NCBI GenBank assembly: GCA_963839535.1 | Contig: CAWIVF010000001.1 | Coordinates: forward strand, 1 to 64,000 | Length of the DNA: 64,000 nucleotides | Direction of reading: 5' to 3' | Source: RHKX01 sp963839535 | GTDB taxonomy: Bacteria > Actinomycetota > Thermoleophilia > Solirubrobacterales > 70-9 | Shown here: piece by piece, positions 47,095 through 57,318 of the stretch | How positions within the stretch are numbered: position 1 is the first letter of the stretch | How the letters are laid out: the number at the start of each line of letters is the position of its first letter | Notes under the pieces: model-generated | Database searches by the model: none | What the model was told of the DNA's origin: nothing | What the model saw: the letters and a program-made list of their open reading frames with translations, nothing else | Made by a program: the position numbers and the translations under genes

Positions 47095-47843
47095 GGGGCC
47101 GCCAGGACGTCGGTGAACATCAGGATCGGCACCGCCGCGAACGCGACCGCGACGATCAGCGCCGTCGCCGTCGCGCCGCGCCGGAAGGTCGCGTTGCGGT
47201 TGGGCTTCTCCCAGCCCATCGTCTGCAGCAGGCTCCAGAGCGCATGGCGCAGGTGGAAGAAGAGGACGACCATCATCGCCACGTAGAGCGCCGTGATCCA
47301 CCACTCCTGGAAGGCGTTGTAGAGGTTGGCGTAGACCGCGCCCTCGGCCAGCGGGGTGGGGTGGATCGTCAGCGTCGTGAACTGCAGGACGTGGAAGACG
47401 ATGAAGGCGAGCAGCAGGAACCCGCTGACCGCCATCGTCCGGGAGGCGAGCGTCCGCTTGATCACCGGCGGGTTGCCGTCGGGGCGCGCCCGGCGGTTGC
47501 GGGCGATCAGCTGGGTGACGGCGATCACGTGGATGACGAGCGCGGCGATCAGCAGCACCCGGACGAGCCAGAGCAGGCCCTCGCCGGGGATCGCCGGGCC
47601 GCCGGCGCGGCGCAGGAAGTCGGCGTACTCGTCGAGGGCCGCGGGCCCGTCGCCGCCCGGTCCCTGCAGCGCCTTCAGGTTCGCGAGCGCGTGCACGATC
47701 ACGTAGGCGGCGAGGACGAAGCCCGTCCCGGCGACGATGATCTTCTTGCCGAGGGTGGACCCCCAGACCTCGCGCAGCCAGCGCAGTCGCGGCTGCTCCC
47801 CCGAGCCCGCCGCTCCGCCCAGGCTCGGCGCCTCCGAGCTCAA
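47091..47843 (-). CDS. sdhC: Succinate dehydrogenase cytochrome b subunit
   Basis: 250 aa with five hydrophobic helices: KKIIVAGTGFVLAAYVIVHALANL, WLVRVLLIAALVIHVIAV, MAVSGFLLLAFIVFHVLQF, WWITALYVAMMVVLFFHLRHALW and ALIVAVAFAAVPILMF. His residues in helices 1-4 (VHAL, IHVI, FHVL, FHLRHA) suit two haem b groups, as in type B single-anchor enzymes. It transfers electrons to menaquinone and anchors SdhAB. It is first gene of the operon, followed by sdhA by ATGA overlap. A 44-bp gap separates it from the M50 gene that ends at 47888 on the same strand. Confidence 0.93.
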   Translation of the reverse strand: MSSEAPSLGGAAGSGEQPRLRWLREVWGSTLGKKIIVAGTGFVLAAYVIVHALANLKALQGPGGDGPAALDEYADFLRRAGGPAIPGEGLLWLVRVLLIAALVIHVIAVTQLIARNRRARPDGNPPVIKRTLASRTMAVSGFLLLAFIVFHVLQFTTLTIHPTPLAEGAVYANLYNAFQEWWITALYVAMMVVLFFHLRHALWSLLQTMGWEKPNRNATFRRGATATALIVAVAFAAVPILMFTDVLAAP

Positions 47844-47887
47844 CGCTGAGTGGCGGGGTGCCGAGTGGTCGCCATCGCCCGCTGAGT

Positions 47888-49108
47888 CTAGTCCCGCGGA
47901 AGCTGGCTTCGGCCGAACCCGGATGCGCCGGGGCCGACCGCGTCACGCAGCGCCCGGCCGACCTGGTCGAGGGTGATGACCCCGATCAGCCTGCCGTCGC
48001 CGTCGACGGCGGCGAGGCCGCCGAGCCGGCGCAGCTGGAGGTTCGCGAGGATGCTCTCGAGCGGCGCCTCGGAGCTCACCCGCTGCTCGGCGGCGTCCCC
48101 CTCGGGGTCCTCGTCGGAGCCGAGGATCTCGGAGACCGTCCTGCTGTTCCGGTTGACCTCCGGGACCGAGTCGGCCGCGCCGCGGTTGACCAGCCCGACG
48201 AAGCGGTGGGCCGCGTCGACGACCGGGAACCAGGGCCAGCGGTAGCGCAGGAAGTACTCGTCGAGCGCCCGCTCGATCGTGGTGTCGGCGGGGATCGCGA
48301 CCGGCTCCGAATCCATCACGTCGGCCACCCGCAGGTCACCGAGGCGGCGGTTGAGCTCGCTGCGGGCCGCCGTGGCCCGTGCCGACGAGCCGAGCATCCA
48401 GCCGATGATCGCCAGCCAGATGCCGCTGAACACCCAGCCCTCGAACATCAGGACGACGCCGATGACGATGAAGACCAGGGCGAAGAGCTGGCCGAGGCGG
48501 GCGGCGAAGGTCGTCGCCCGCTCGCGCTCCCCGGTCACCTTCCAGGCGATCGCGCGGGCGATCCGGCCGCCGTCGAGCGGGAAGGCGGGCAGCAGGTTGA
48601 AGAGCAGGATCGCGAGGTTGATGTTGGCGATCCAGGCGAGCACCGCGATGTACCCGGGGACCCCGGCGCCCTCGTCCAGCGCCGCCGCATCCCAGAAGGC
48701 GCTGCCCTCGAGTCCCCAGCCGGCGCCGATGCACGCGGCGCAGATCAGGGCGGTGACGAGGGGCCCCGCGACCGCGATCCTGAACTCGACCCCGGGGGTG
48801 TCGGGGTCCTTCTCGAGCCCGGCGATCCCGCCGAACATCCACAGGGTTATCCGGGTGATCCCGATTCCGTTGCGGAGCGCGACGAGAGCGTGCCCGAGCT
48901 CATGGAGCAGGATCGAGGCGAAGAACGCGGCGGCGCTGATCACCGCGAGCGTGTAGGGCTCGATCGAGTCCTGCGGGTCCCCGAGCACGTTTCGGTAGAA
49001 GCCCGAGAGCAGCCAGATCACGATGAAGAGGACGAAGAACCAGCTCCAGTCGACCCCGACCGGGATGCCCCGGACCGTCAGGAGGGTGAACTGATTACGG
49101 CGCGGCAT
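47888..49108 (-). CDS. Site-2 protease (M50B) with CBS domains
   Basis: 406 aa, intact. Zinc motif LLHELGHALVAL (~70-81), second metal motif NLLPAFPLDGGRIARA, and six hydrophobic segments. Two CBS domains (~255-400: VADVMDSEPVAIPADTTIERAL, WFPVVDAAHRFVGLV, LGGLAAVDGDGRLIGVITLDQVGRAL) follow. This is the SpoIVFB/Rv2625c-like subfamily, which cleaves membrane-embedded substrates and where CBS pairs sense adenyl nucleotides. The substrate is unknown. It is upstream of sdhC on the same strand, but no functional link is evident. Confidence 0.92.
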   Translation of the reverse strand: MPRRNQFTLLTVRGIPVGVDWSWFFVLFIVIWLLSGFYRNVLGDPQDSIEPYTLAVISAAAFFASILLHELGHALVALRNGIGITRITLWMFGGIAGLEKDPDTPGVEFRIAVAGPLVTALICAACIGAGWGLEGSAFWDAAALDEGAGVPGYIAVLAWIANINLAILLFNLLPAFPLDGGRIARAIAWKVTGERERATTFAARLGQLFALVFIVIGVVLMFEGWVFSGIWLAIIGWMLGSSARATAARSELNRRLGDLRVADVMDSEPVAIPADTTIERALDEYFLRYRWPWFPVVDAAHRFVGLVNRGAADSVPEVNRNSRTVSEILGSDEDPEGDAAEQRVSSEAPLESILANLQLRRLGGLAAVDGDGRLIGVITLDQVGRALRDAVGPGASGFGRSQLPRD

Positions 49109-49166
49109 GCCGATCCCATGTTAAGGCGGGGCCGGGGCGCCAACGCGCGGCCCGGCGCCTCCCCGA

Positions 49167-49551
49167 TCAGGAGCCGCGCAGCCTGCCGCCGAGGCGCCCG
49201 ACCCCGGCAAGCGCGTTCTGGATCGGCGCGAGCGTGCTGCGCAGGGCCCGGAAGTGCCGGTCGAGCCCGGCCATGTCCGCCCGCAGGCCGAGGAAGTGGG
49301 TGTCGAGGGCCTTGAGGCTCTCGGTCTGATCGTTGAGCTGCGCGACCGAGACCCCGAGGGACGTCGACGCCGGCGCGCATCCGCGTCACCTCGGCCGACA
49401 TCTCGGTGACGTGCGCGTCGAGCGCCGCGAGCTGGTCGCGAACCTCGGGAAGCACCTCGAGCGCGTTCAGCCGATCGCGAACCTCGGGAAGCACCTCGAC
49501 CGCAGAGGCGATCGCGCGCAGCTGCGCAATGACTCCGTTGCCGCCCGCCAT
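49167..49551 (-). CDS. Small coiled-coil protein (one frame break)
   Basis: ~127 aa from ATG 49551. Heptad-like throughout: VIAQLRAIASAVEVLPEVRD, LNALEVLPEVRDQLAALDAHV, SAEVTRMRAGVDV, then after a +1 break near 49370 SVAQLNDQTESLKALDTHFLGL and FRALRSTLAPIQNALAGVGRLG. It contains a 13-residue internal repeat (VLPEVRDxLxAL). No membrane segment and no enzymatic motif. Similar small coiled-coil proteins occur in actinobacteria with unknown role; the function is not assigned. Confidence 0.6.
49436..49499. repeat. 25-bp direct repeat inside the coiled-coil gene
   Basis: TCGCGAACCTCGGGAAGCAC plus five further bases occurs identically at 49436-49460 and 49475-49499, a 39-bp period equal to 13 codons. 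It encodes the repeated LPEVRD helix and probably arose by slippage. Confidence 0.85.
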
Positions 49552-49576
49552 CGGAGGGAGCGTATCCCGCCGCCCC

Positions 49577-50383
49577 CTAACTCGGCGCGTCGAACTCCGC
49601 CGGCTCCTTCGTGAACGCGGCCTGGACCGCCTTCATCTGGTTGGGGGAGCCGAGCAGCTCCCGCTGCAGCTCCTCCTCGAGCGCCAGCGACTCCGCCGCT
49701 CCGATCGACCAGGCCTCCTCGAGCAGTCGCTTCGCGCGCCGTGTCGCGTCCGGGGAGCGCGCGGCGATCTCGCCGGCGAGCTCGCGGGCGGCGCTGAGCG
49801 GATCGTCGGCCAGCCGGGTGGCGAGCCCGATCCGGACCGCCTCCTCGGCGTCGACCATGCGCGCCGTGTAGACGAGCTCCCGAGCGACGTCCGCGCGGAC
49901 GAGCCGCGGCAGCGAGCGGGTCAGGCCCATGTCGGGGATCAGCCCGAAGTGCGCCTCGCGGATCGAGATCCGGGACCCCGGTGCGATCAGGCGGACGTCG
50001 GCGGCCAGCGCGATCTGCGCCCCGCCGCCGATGCAGTTGCCGTGGACCGCGGCGATCACCGGCGCCGGCAGGGTCTGCCAGCCATAGGCCACCCGCTGCG
50101 CGAGGTTGGCGACCTCGCCGTCGCGGCGGGTGAGCATGTCGTCGATCGGACGGCCCTCGGCCAGGAAGCTCTGGAAGTCGAGCCCGGAGCAGAAGCTGGG
50201 GCCCTCGCCGTGGAGCACGACGGCGCGGACCGAGCGGTTCGCGGCGAGCTCGTCGATCGCCGCCGAGATCGCCTCGAACATCGCGTAGTCGAGGGCGTTG
50301 TGCTTCTCCGGGCGGCTCAGGCGGACCTCCGCCACATGGCCGTCGATGCCGATCGAGACCCGCTCTGTGGAGACGACGCTCAC
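49577..50383 (-). CDS. Enoyl-CoA hydratase/isomerase family protein
   Basis: 268 aa from GTG 50383; the upstream in-frame Arg-rich extension is not family-like. VRLSRPEKHNALDYAMFEAI starts the crotonase fold, VLHGEGPSFCSGLDFQSF gives the oxyanion hole, and PAPVIAAVHGNCIGGGAQIALAAD and FGLIPDMGLTRSLPRLV the active-site region. At the usual first Glu position there is Ala (GGGAQIALAADVR), while the later position has Asp in LIPDMGLT, so the hydratase activity may be altered; isomerase or hydrolase roles are possible. Soluble, intact. It ends 26 bp from the coiled-coil gene. Confidence 0.85.
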   Translation of the reverse strand: MSVVSTERVSIGIDGHVAEVRLSRPEKHNALDYAMFEAISAAIDELAANRSVRAVVLHGEGPSFCSGLDFQSFLAEGRPIDDMLTRRDGEVANLAQRVAYGWQTLPAPVIAAVHGNCIGGGAQIALAADVRLIAPGSRISIREAHFGLIPDMGLTRSLPRLVRADVARELVYTARMVDAEEAVRIGLATRLADDPLSAARELAGEIAARSPDATRRAKRLLEEAWSIGAAESLALEEELQRELLGSPNQMKAVQAAFTKEPAEFDAPS

Positions 50384-50475
50384 CCCTCCGATCCTACGAC
50401 TCGCCGGGCGGCGACGTGCCGCGGAGCAGGTTGCCCCCGCAAGACGCCCTTCCGCTGTCAAGATTCGGTTCCACC

Positions 50476-52068
50476 ATGGACGGTGAGCCGCGACAGCATC
50501 ACGCCCGCGCGCCTGACCCGGAATCGCCGATCGGGGACCGGCGGGAGCAGCTGCGGCTGGGCGCGAGCCCCGATACCGCGGGGGACATCACCGCCCGGCG
50601 GCGGCGCCTCGGCCTCAGCGAGCACCTCATCCCCCGCTCGATCGCGCGGCAGGTTGCGCTGAAGCGAGCGAGGATCGTGCTGCCGGCGATGGTCGTCTTC
50701 CTGGTCGGGTCGCTCAGCGTCGGCATCGGGCAGGGGCTCCTGCTCGGCGCGGCCGTCGGGCTGCTCGCCGCGCCGCTGCGCCCGTTCCCGATGCCGCTGC
50801 ACCTGATGCCGACGACCAGGCTCGTGCTTGCGATGCTGCCCCCACTCGTCGGCTGCGGGATCTTCGCCCTCGCCGACGCCCTCGGCCCGCGGTCCTTCGA
50901 GATCGGCGGCGGCCATGCCCTCCTGGCGGCGGCGATCGCGATGGTCGCCGCGGTCGTGCTCGAGCTGCTCGGCCCGATCTGGCTGGCCGCCCGCCCGATG
51001 CGGATCGCCACGCTGGGCGCGCCGGACTTCGCGCTGGCCCTGGAGCAGGAGCTCCATGAGGTGGGTATCCCGCACGCCCAGCTGATCGGCTGGATCGACC
51101 AGTCCAGTCCGGCGCCGATGCGCGACATCGTGGTCGCCAACGACATCGACCTCGTGGTTCGGGTCTCCGGCCCTCGCGGCCGGCGCTCCTCGCGGCTCGA
51201 GGGCGGGGACACCTTCGAGTCGCTGCTCGACCTGCCGGTCCGGACGATCGGCGCCGATCAGCTCTACGAGGACCTCTTCGGCCACGTCCCGATGGGGACC
51301 ATCGACGCGCGCTGGTACCTCTACATGCTGCACCCCGACTTCGTCGCGACCCGCCCCTTCAGCGAGCGGCTCCTCGAGCTGCTGCTGGCCGCCCCGGTGC
51401 TCGTCCTCGTCTCCCCGCTGCTCCTGCTCGCCGCCCTGGCGATCAGGCTCACCGACCCCGGGCCGGCGATCTACCGCCAGACCCGCGTCGGGGCCGGCGG
51501 CCGCGAGTTCGAGATCCTCAAGCTGCGGACGATGCGGGCCTCGGCGGAGCAGAACGGCGCCGAGTGGTCGGGTCCGTCGGACGCCCGGGTGACGCCGGTC
51601 GGGAGGATCCTGCGGCGCCTGCACATCGACGAGCTGCCGCAGCTCCTCAACGTCCTGCGCGGGGAGATGACGATCGTCGGCCCGCGCCCCGAGCGCCCCG
51701 AGATGGTCGCCGAGCTCGAGCGGATCTTCCCCCACTACCGGCGCCGGCATCTGATCAAGCCGGGGGTGACGGGATGGGCGCAGGTCCGCTGCGGCTACGC
51801 CGGCTCGACGCTGGGGACGGCGTGGAAGCTGTGCCACGACCTCTACTACCTCAAGCGCCGCTCGTGGCTCGTCAACCTGATGATCGTGGTGGAGACGCTG
51901 CGGATCGCCGGCCTCGACTCGCACCGGCCGCTGCGGGTTCCCCCTAGCCAGCTGCTCTTCGGCCAGGACCTCGGCCTCGACGTCAGCGAGGACGTCGATC
52001 AGGAGCTGCTCGACGGCCTGATCGACGAGGAGGAGCTGCTCAGCGCGGGATCGCGTGCCGGGCGATGA
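50476..52068 (+). CDS. Polyprenyl-phosphate sugar-phosphotransferase (PF02397 family)
   Basis: 530 aa, intact. An N-terminal region with helices (VLPAMVVFLVGSLSVGIG, LVLAMLPPLVGCGIFALAD, LLAAAIAMVAAVVLELLG) is followed by a soluble Rossmann-like CoA-binding-type module (MRIATLGAPDFALALEQEL). The catalytic domain (~300-500) has one membrane helix (LLELLLAAPVLVLVSPLLLL), DPGPAIYRQTRVGAGG, FEILKLRTMR, RLHIDELPQLLNVLRGEMTIVGPRPE and KPGVTGWAQV, the full WbaP/WcaJ signature. It starts exopolysaccharide or glycan assembly on undecaprenyl phosphate. No other polysaccharide genes are adjacent. The 3' end overlaps aidB by 29 bp. Confidence 0.92.
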   Translation: MDGEPRQHHARAPDPESPIGDRREQLRLGASPDTAGDITARRRRLGLSEHLIPRSIARQVALKRARIVLPAMVVFLVGSLSVGIGQGLLLGAAVGLLAAPLRPFPMPLHLMPTTRLVLAMLPPLVGCGIFALADALGPRSFEIGGGHALLAAAIAMVAAVVLELLGPIWLAARPMRIATLGAPDFALALEQELHEVGIPHAQLIGWIDQSSPAPMRDIVVANDIDLVVRVSGPRGRRSSRLEGGDTFESLLDLPVRTIGADQLYEDLFGHVPMGTIDARWYLYMLHPDFVATRPFSERLLELLLAAPVLVLVSPLLLLAALAIRLTDPGPAIYRQTRVGAGGREFEILKLRTMRASAEQNGAEWSGPSDARVTPVGRILRRLHIDELPQLLNVLRGEMTIVGPRPERPEMVAELERIFPHYRRRHLIKPGVTGWAQVRCGYAGSTLGTAWKLCHDLYYLKRRSWLVNLMIVVETLRIAGLDSHRPLRVPPSQLLFGQDLGLDVSEDVDQELLDGLIDEEELLSAGSRAGR

Positions 52069-53711
52069 TCGCGCCCGTGTCGACGCCCGGCGGCAGCGTG
52101 CCGAACGCGTTGCCCCAGTCGCCCTCGAGCCGGGTCGCGCAGAACGCGTCGGCCACGGCCGGGTCGCCGTAGCGGACCAGCAGCGACGCCTGCAGGGCCA
52201 GCGCCATCCGCTCGACGAGGCGGCGGGCACGTGACTCGAGGTCGTTCGTGTCGCGCAGGTCGGCCGCCAGCGCGGCGCCGAAGCGATCGAGCCGGGGCTC
52301 GCCGCCCGGCGGCCTGGCCGACCTCGTCGGCGAAGGCCTGCGTCGCGGCCGGGCTCTTGACCATCGCCCGCAGGACGTCGAGCGCCTGCACGTTGCCGGA
52401 GCCCTCCCAGATCGAGGACAGCGGCGACTCGCGGAACAGCCGCGGCATCCCGGACTCCTCGACGTAGCCGTTGCCGCCGAAGCACTCGAGCGCCTCGACC
52501 GCATGCCACGGCGCGCGCTTGCAGACCCAGTACTTGAGCACCGGGGTGGCGATCCGGCGGACCAGCCGCGCCCGCTCGTCGCCGGCGTGAGCCTCGTCGA
52601 ACTGGCGGGCGAGCCAGAGCGCCGAGACCGTGGCGGCCTCCGACTCGATCGCGAGGTCGGCGAGGACGTTCGCCATCAGCGGCTGATCGGCGAGCACCTT
52701 GCCGAAGGCGGAGCGGTGCTGGGCGTGCCAGATCGCCTGGGCGACGCCGGCGCGCATCCCGGAGGCCGAGCCGGTCGTGCAGTCGAGGCGGGTGTGGTTG
52801 ACCATCTCGATGATCGTCGCCACGCCGCGGCCCTCCTCGCCGACCATCCGCGCCCAGGCGCCGCGGAACTCGACCTCGCTGGAGGCGTTCGAGCGGTTGC
52901 CGAGCTTGTCCTTGAGGCGCTGGATGTGGAAGCGGTTGCGCTCGCCGTCGGGGGTGAAGCGGGGGAGCAGGAAGCAGGAGATGCCGCCCTCGGCCTGCGC
53001 CAGGACGAGGAACGCGTCGCACATCGGCGCCGAGCAGAACCACTTGTGGCCGGTCAGCTCGTACTCGGCTCCGGCGCCGCCGCCGTTCAGCGGCTCGGCC
53101 GCCGTCGTGTTGGCGCGGACGTCGGAGCCGCCCTGCTTCTCGGTCATCGCCATCCCGCAGAGGGCGCCGGACTTCTCGGTCGTGGGGACCATCCGCCCGT
53201 CGTACTCGAGCGAGCTGAAGCGGGGCTCCCAGTCGGCGGCGACCTCGGGCTGGGCGCGGAGGGCGGGGATCACCGAGTAGGTCATCGAGATCGGGCAGCC
53301 GGTCCCGGCCTCGGCCTGCGAGAGGCACATGAACGCCGCGGCGCGGGCCACGTGCGCTCCCGGCTCGGGCCGGCGCCACGGCAGCGCGTGCAGGCCGTTG
53401 GACACGTGCATGCCCATCAGCTCGTGCCAGGCCGGGTGGAAATCGACCTCGTCGATCCGGTTGCCGAAGCGGTCGTGCGTGCGCAGCTTCGGTGGATGCT
53501 CGTTGGCCAGCCGCCCGAGCTCGATCGTCTCGGCCCGGCCGGCAAGCGCGCCCACCTCGCGGATCGTGTCGACGGCGAAGTCGCCCCCCTCGCGGGAGAC
53601 CGCCTCGACCAGCGGCCGGTCTGACTCGAAGACGTTGTAGTCGACCAGCGGGTCCGCCTGGTTGGTGACCTCGTGGGTCGCGTGTGAGGGTCGGGGTGGC
53701 GCGGTGGCCAT
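52040..53711 (-). CDS. aidB: AidB-type acyl-CoA dehydrogenase (DNA alkylation response family), one frame break
   Basis: ~556 aa from ATG 53711. The pattern follows E. coli AidB closely: ESDRPLVEAVSREGGDF, ELGRLANEHPPKLRTHD, VDFHPAWHELMGMHVSNGLH, GMAMTEKQGGSDVRANTT, GHKWFCSAPMCDAFLVLAQ, RLKDKLGNRSNASSEVEF and ESPLSSIWEGSGNVQALDVL. AidB binds FAD and DNA and protects promoters from alkylation damage. One +1 break near 52315. It is divergent from icd with 149 bp between starts. No ada or alkA lies nearby; an acyl-CoA role in degradation cannot be excluded. Confidence 0.9.
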
Positions 53712-53860
53712 GGCGTGGATCATCGCACTCGCCGCCGCGCGAATGCGGCGAATCGCCCGCCCCGGAATCGGCGAACCCGACGAAAAGGTCTTGTGGGGGC
53801 CGGAATATCGGGTTCCCCGTTCTCGCTAGGGTCCGGCCTCCCCAACCCGGAGAGCAGCCA

Positions 53861-55074
53861 GTGGCGAAGATCAAAGTCGAAAACCCGATCGTCGAGCTCG
53901 ACGGCGACGAGATGACCCGGATCATCTGGTCGTTCATCAAGGAGCAGCTGATCCTGCCCTACCTCGACGTCGACCTGGAGTACTACGACCTCGGGATCGA
54001 GAGCCGCGACGCGACGGAGGACCAGATCACCGTCGACGCCGCGAACGCCATCAAGGAGCACGGGGTCGGCGTCAAGTGCGCCACGATCACCCCGGACGAG
54101 GCCCGGGTGGAGGAGTTCGGCCTGAAGGAGATGTACCGCTCGCCGAACGGCACGATCCGCAACATCCTCGGCGGGGTCATCTTCCGCGAGCCGATCGTGA
54201 TCTCGAACATCCCGCGGCTGGTTCCCGGCTGGACGAAGCCGATCATCATCGGCCGTCACGCCTTCGGCGACCAGTACCGGGCCGAGGACGCGCTGATCCC
54301 CGGCGAGGGCAAGCTGACGCTCACCTGGACCCCCAAGGACGAGGGCGAGCCGATCGAGATCGACGTCTTCGACTTCCCCTCGAGCGGCATCGCGATGGCG
54401 ATGTACAACCTCGACGACTCGATCCGCGACTTCGCCCGGGCCTCGCTGCGCTACGGCCTCGACCGCGGCTTCCCGGTCTACCTCTCGACCAAGAACACGA
54501 TCATGAAGAAGTACGACGGGCGCTTCAAGGACCTGTTCCAGGAGATCTACGACGCCGAGTTCAAGGACGACTTCGAGAAGGCTGACATCACCTACGAGCA
54601 CCGCCTGATCGACGACATGGTCGCCGCGGCGATGAAGTGGGAGGGGGGCTACGTCTGGGCCTGCAAGAACTACGACGGCGACGTCCAGTCCGACACGGTC
54701 GCCCAGGGCTTCGGCTCGCTCGGCCTGATGACCAGCGTCCTGATGACGCCCGACGGCAAGACCGTCGAGGCCGAGGCCGCGCACGGCACCGTCACCCGCC
54801 ACTTCCGCCAGCACCAGCAGGGCAAGCCGACCTCGACCAACCCGATCGCCTCGATCTTCGCCTGGACGCGGGGGCTCGACGCCCGCGGGCGGATCGACGG
54901 GACGCCTGAGGTCCAGGAGTTCGCGCAGACGCTCGAGCGCGTCTGTGTAGAGACGGTGGAGAGCGGGAAGATGACCAAGGACCTGGCGCTGCTCGTCGGG
55001 GAAGAGCAGGAGTTCCAGACCACCCAGGAGTTCCTCGCGTCGATCGACGAAAACCTTCAGAAGGAGATGGACAA

Positions 55075-55078
<4 letters not shown>
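53861..55078 (+). CDS. icd: Isocitrate dehydrogenase (NADP+), eukaryotic-like IDH2 type
   Basis: 405 aa, intact, from GTG 53861, where the family N-terminus KIKVENPIVELDGDEMTRIIW begins. Substrate-binding segments YRSPNGTIRNILGGVIFREPI and VPGWTKPIIIGRHAFGDQY are present, followed by LSTKNTIMKKYDGRFKDLFQEIY, KNYDGDVQSDTVAQGFGSLGLM and AEAAHGTVTRH. The short length, close to 400 aa, marks the homodimeric NADP-dependent IDH2-type rather than the monomeric actinobacterial Icd. The stop overlaps the mdh start (GTGA). It makes 2-oxoglutarate and NADPH. Confidence 0.96.
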
Positions 55079-56062
<984 letters not shown>

Positions 56063-56070
56063 GCCGGTTT

Positions 56071-56096
56071 CGGGAGGCGCCCCCGAGCGCCTCCCG
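56071..56096 (+). terminator. Terminator of icd-mdh
   Basis: CGGGAGGCGC pairs perfectly with GCGCCTCCCG around CCCCGA (10-bp stem), 8 bp after the mdh stop and 9 bp before the end of the convergent gene. There is no T-run. It probably serves both directions. Confidence 0.75.
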
Positions 56097-56104
56097 ACCT
56101 GAGC

Positions 56105-56539
56105 TCAGCCGGCGGGCGCGTCCGCCTTCTTCGTGGCCGCAGACCCGTCGGCGGCGTGGTACCCACGGCCCTCCTTGCGGACCTTGCCGTCCTCCTGGAG
56201 CTCGGACATCACCCGGTACACGTAGTTGGGCTTGATGTTCATGTTGGTCGCGATCTCCGACGCCCTGATCCCCGGGTTGTCGGTGACCTGCTTGAGCGCC
56301 TGCTCGGCGCGGGTGCCGCCGCGGCGGCGGCGACGGCGCTTGCCGGAGCCGGAGGACGCCGGGCTGCGGCGACGGGTGCTCGTGCCCGAGGACGATCCGC
56401 GCGGCCTGCCGGGCCCGCGACGGGTCCCCTTCAGGTCGGCGAGCGCGCGCTCCAGCCGGGTGCGCTCCTCGTCCAGTTCCTTCAGCCTCTCCTCGATCAG
56501 GCCACGTGCCTTGTCGAGGACGTTCGATCCTTCAGCCAT
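56105..56539 (-). CDS. Coiled-coil / AT-hook-like / winged-helix DNA-binding protein
   Basis: 144 aa from ATG 56539 with GAAAGGA upstream. Residues ~5-38 form a charged coiled coil (LDKARGLIEERLKELDEERTR). RGPGRPRG (~41-48) is a classic AT-hook-like core, followed by a Ser/Arg linker and KRRRRRRGG. Residues ~78-130 form a winged helix with a helix-turn-helix (ASEIATNMNIKPNYVYRVMSEL) and a wing (GKVRKEGRGYH). This build suggests a dimeric nucleoid-associated or global regulator; no family name is certain. The upstream 152-bp gap is less GC-rich and may hold its promoter. Confidence 0.7.
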   Translation of the reverse strand: MAEGSNVLDKARGLIEERLKELDEERTRLERALADLKGTRRGPGRPRGSSSGTSTRRRSPASSGSGKRRRRRRGGTRAEQALKQVTDNPGIRASEIATNMNIKPNYVYRVMSELQEDGKVRKEGRGYHAADGSAATKKADAPAG

Positions 56540-56691
56540 CTGAATCCTTTCTCATAGTGTGGGTGTCAACGCCGGAGGGACCCCCACCACGAGCGGCGTT
56601 CCTGTCCACTGTAACCCGAATGTGTGGAATTCGCCGTTCGCTGACGGTGCAAACCCGTACACCCGTCCAAATGGAACAGGTGTGTGTTGGT

Positions 56692-57318
56692 TCAGGAACG
56701 GTCGCGGCGAGCGGGCGTCGTGCGGAACACGAAGTCCCAGAGGGGGGATGAGACCCCGTATCCGAAGCGGTGGTCCTGGAAGTGGTGACGCATGTGCTGC
56801 TCGCGCAGCCGCTTGCCCGCTGCGGTCCGCGGGACGTGGTGATGCACGTGGTAGTGCGTGTAGTCGTAGATCAGGTAACCGAGGATGAACCCGGCGAAGA
56901 TGGGGAAGGCCGCAGCCTCGCCGAAGAGGGCGATGAAGCCGAGCAGGAAGAGGGTGGCGAGCGGGATGCTGACCGCGGGCGGCATGACGAGCCGGAGGCG
57001 GTCGTTGGGGTGATCGTGGTGAACCCCGTGCATGATGAAGTGGAGGCGCCGGCCGAGTGGGTGGTCCGGCTCCCAGTGGAAGACGAGCCGATGCAGCCAG
57101 TACTCGGTGAGCGTCCAGATCAGCAGCCCGCCGAGGACGAGCCCGATGACCTGGAGCGCCCCGTACCCGCTGTCGAGGCCGAGCCAGGCGCAGACGAGGA
57201 CGACGGGCACGAAGAGGATCGCGGGGATCGCCGGATGCACCCGCGAGAAGAAGTCGAGGAACCGGCTGTCGAAAAGCGGAGGGGAGGCGCTCAGCTGCGC
57301 TGTTCGCTCGTGTGCCAT
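56692..57318 (-). CDS. Fatty acid hydroxylase / sterol desaturase family membrane protein
   Basis: 208 aa, intact, from ATG 57318. Hydrophobic segments lie at ~32-50, 60-78, 118-140 and 145-158. The di-iron His-box motifs are complete: HRLVFH (~76), HGVHHDHP (~96), HYHVHHHVP (~154) and HMRHHFQDHRFGYG (~176). The length and spacing match the scs7-type 2-hydroxylase or a carotenoid/sphingolipid hydroxylase; the substrate is undetermined. The gene precedes the DNA-binding protein by 152 bp on the same strand. Confidence 0.85.
   Translation of the reverse strand: MAHERTAQLSASPPLFDSRFLDFFSRVHPAIPAILFVPVVLVCAWLGLDSGYGALQVIGLVLGGLLIWTLTEYWLHRLVFHWEPDHPLGRRLHFIMHGVHHDHPNDRLRLVMPPAVSIPLATLFLLGFIALFGEAAAFPIFAGFILGYLIYDYTHYHVHHHVPRTAAGKRLREQHMRHHFQDHRFGYGVSSPLWDFVFRTTPARRDRS

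Noticed and set aside
50458..53940. 1160-aa ORF on the minus strand
   Set aside because: It is an antisense/out-of-frame shadow of the sugar transferase and aidB genes, rich in Arg/Gly/Pro, with no recognisable domain. Long spurious ORFs are expected at this GC content.
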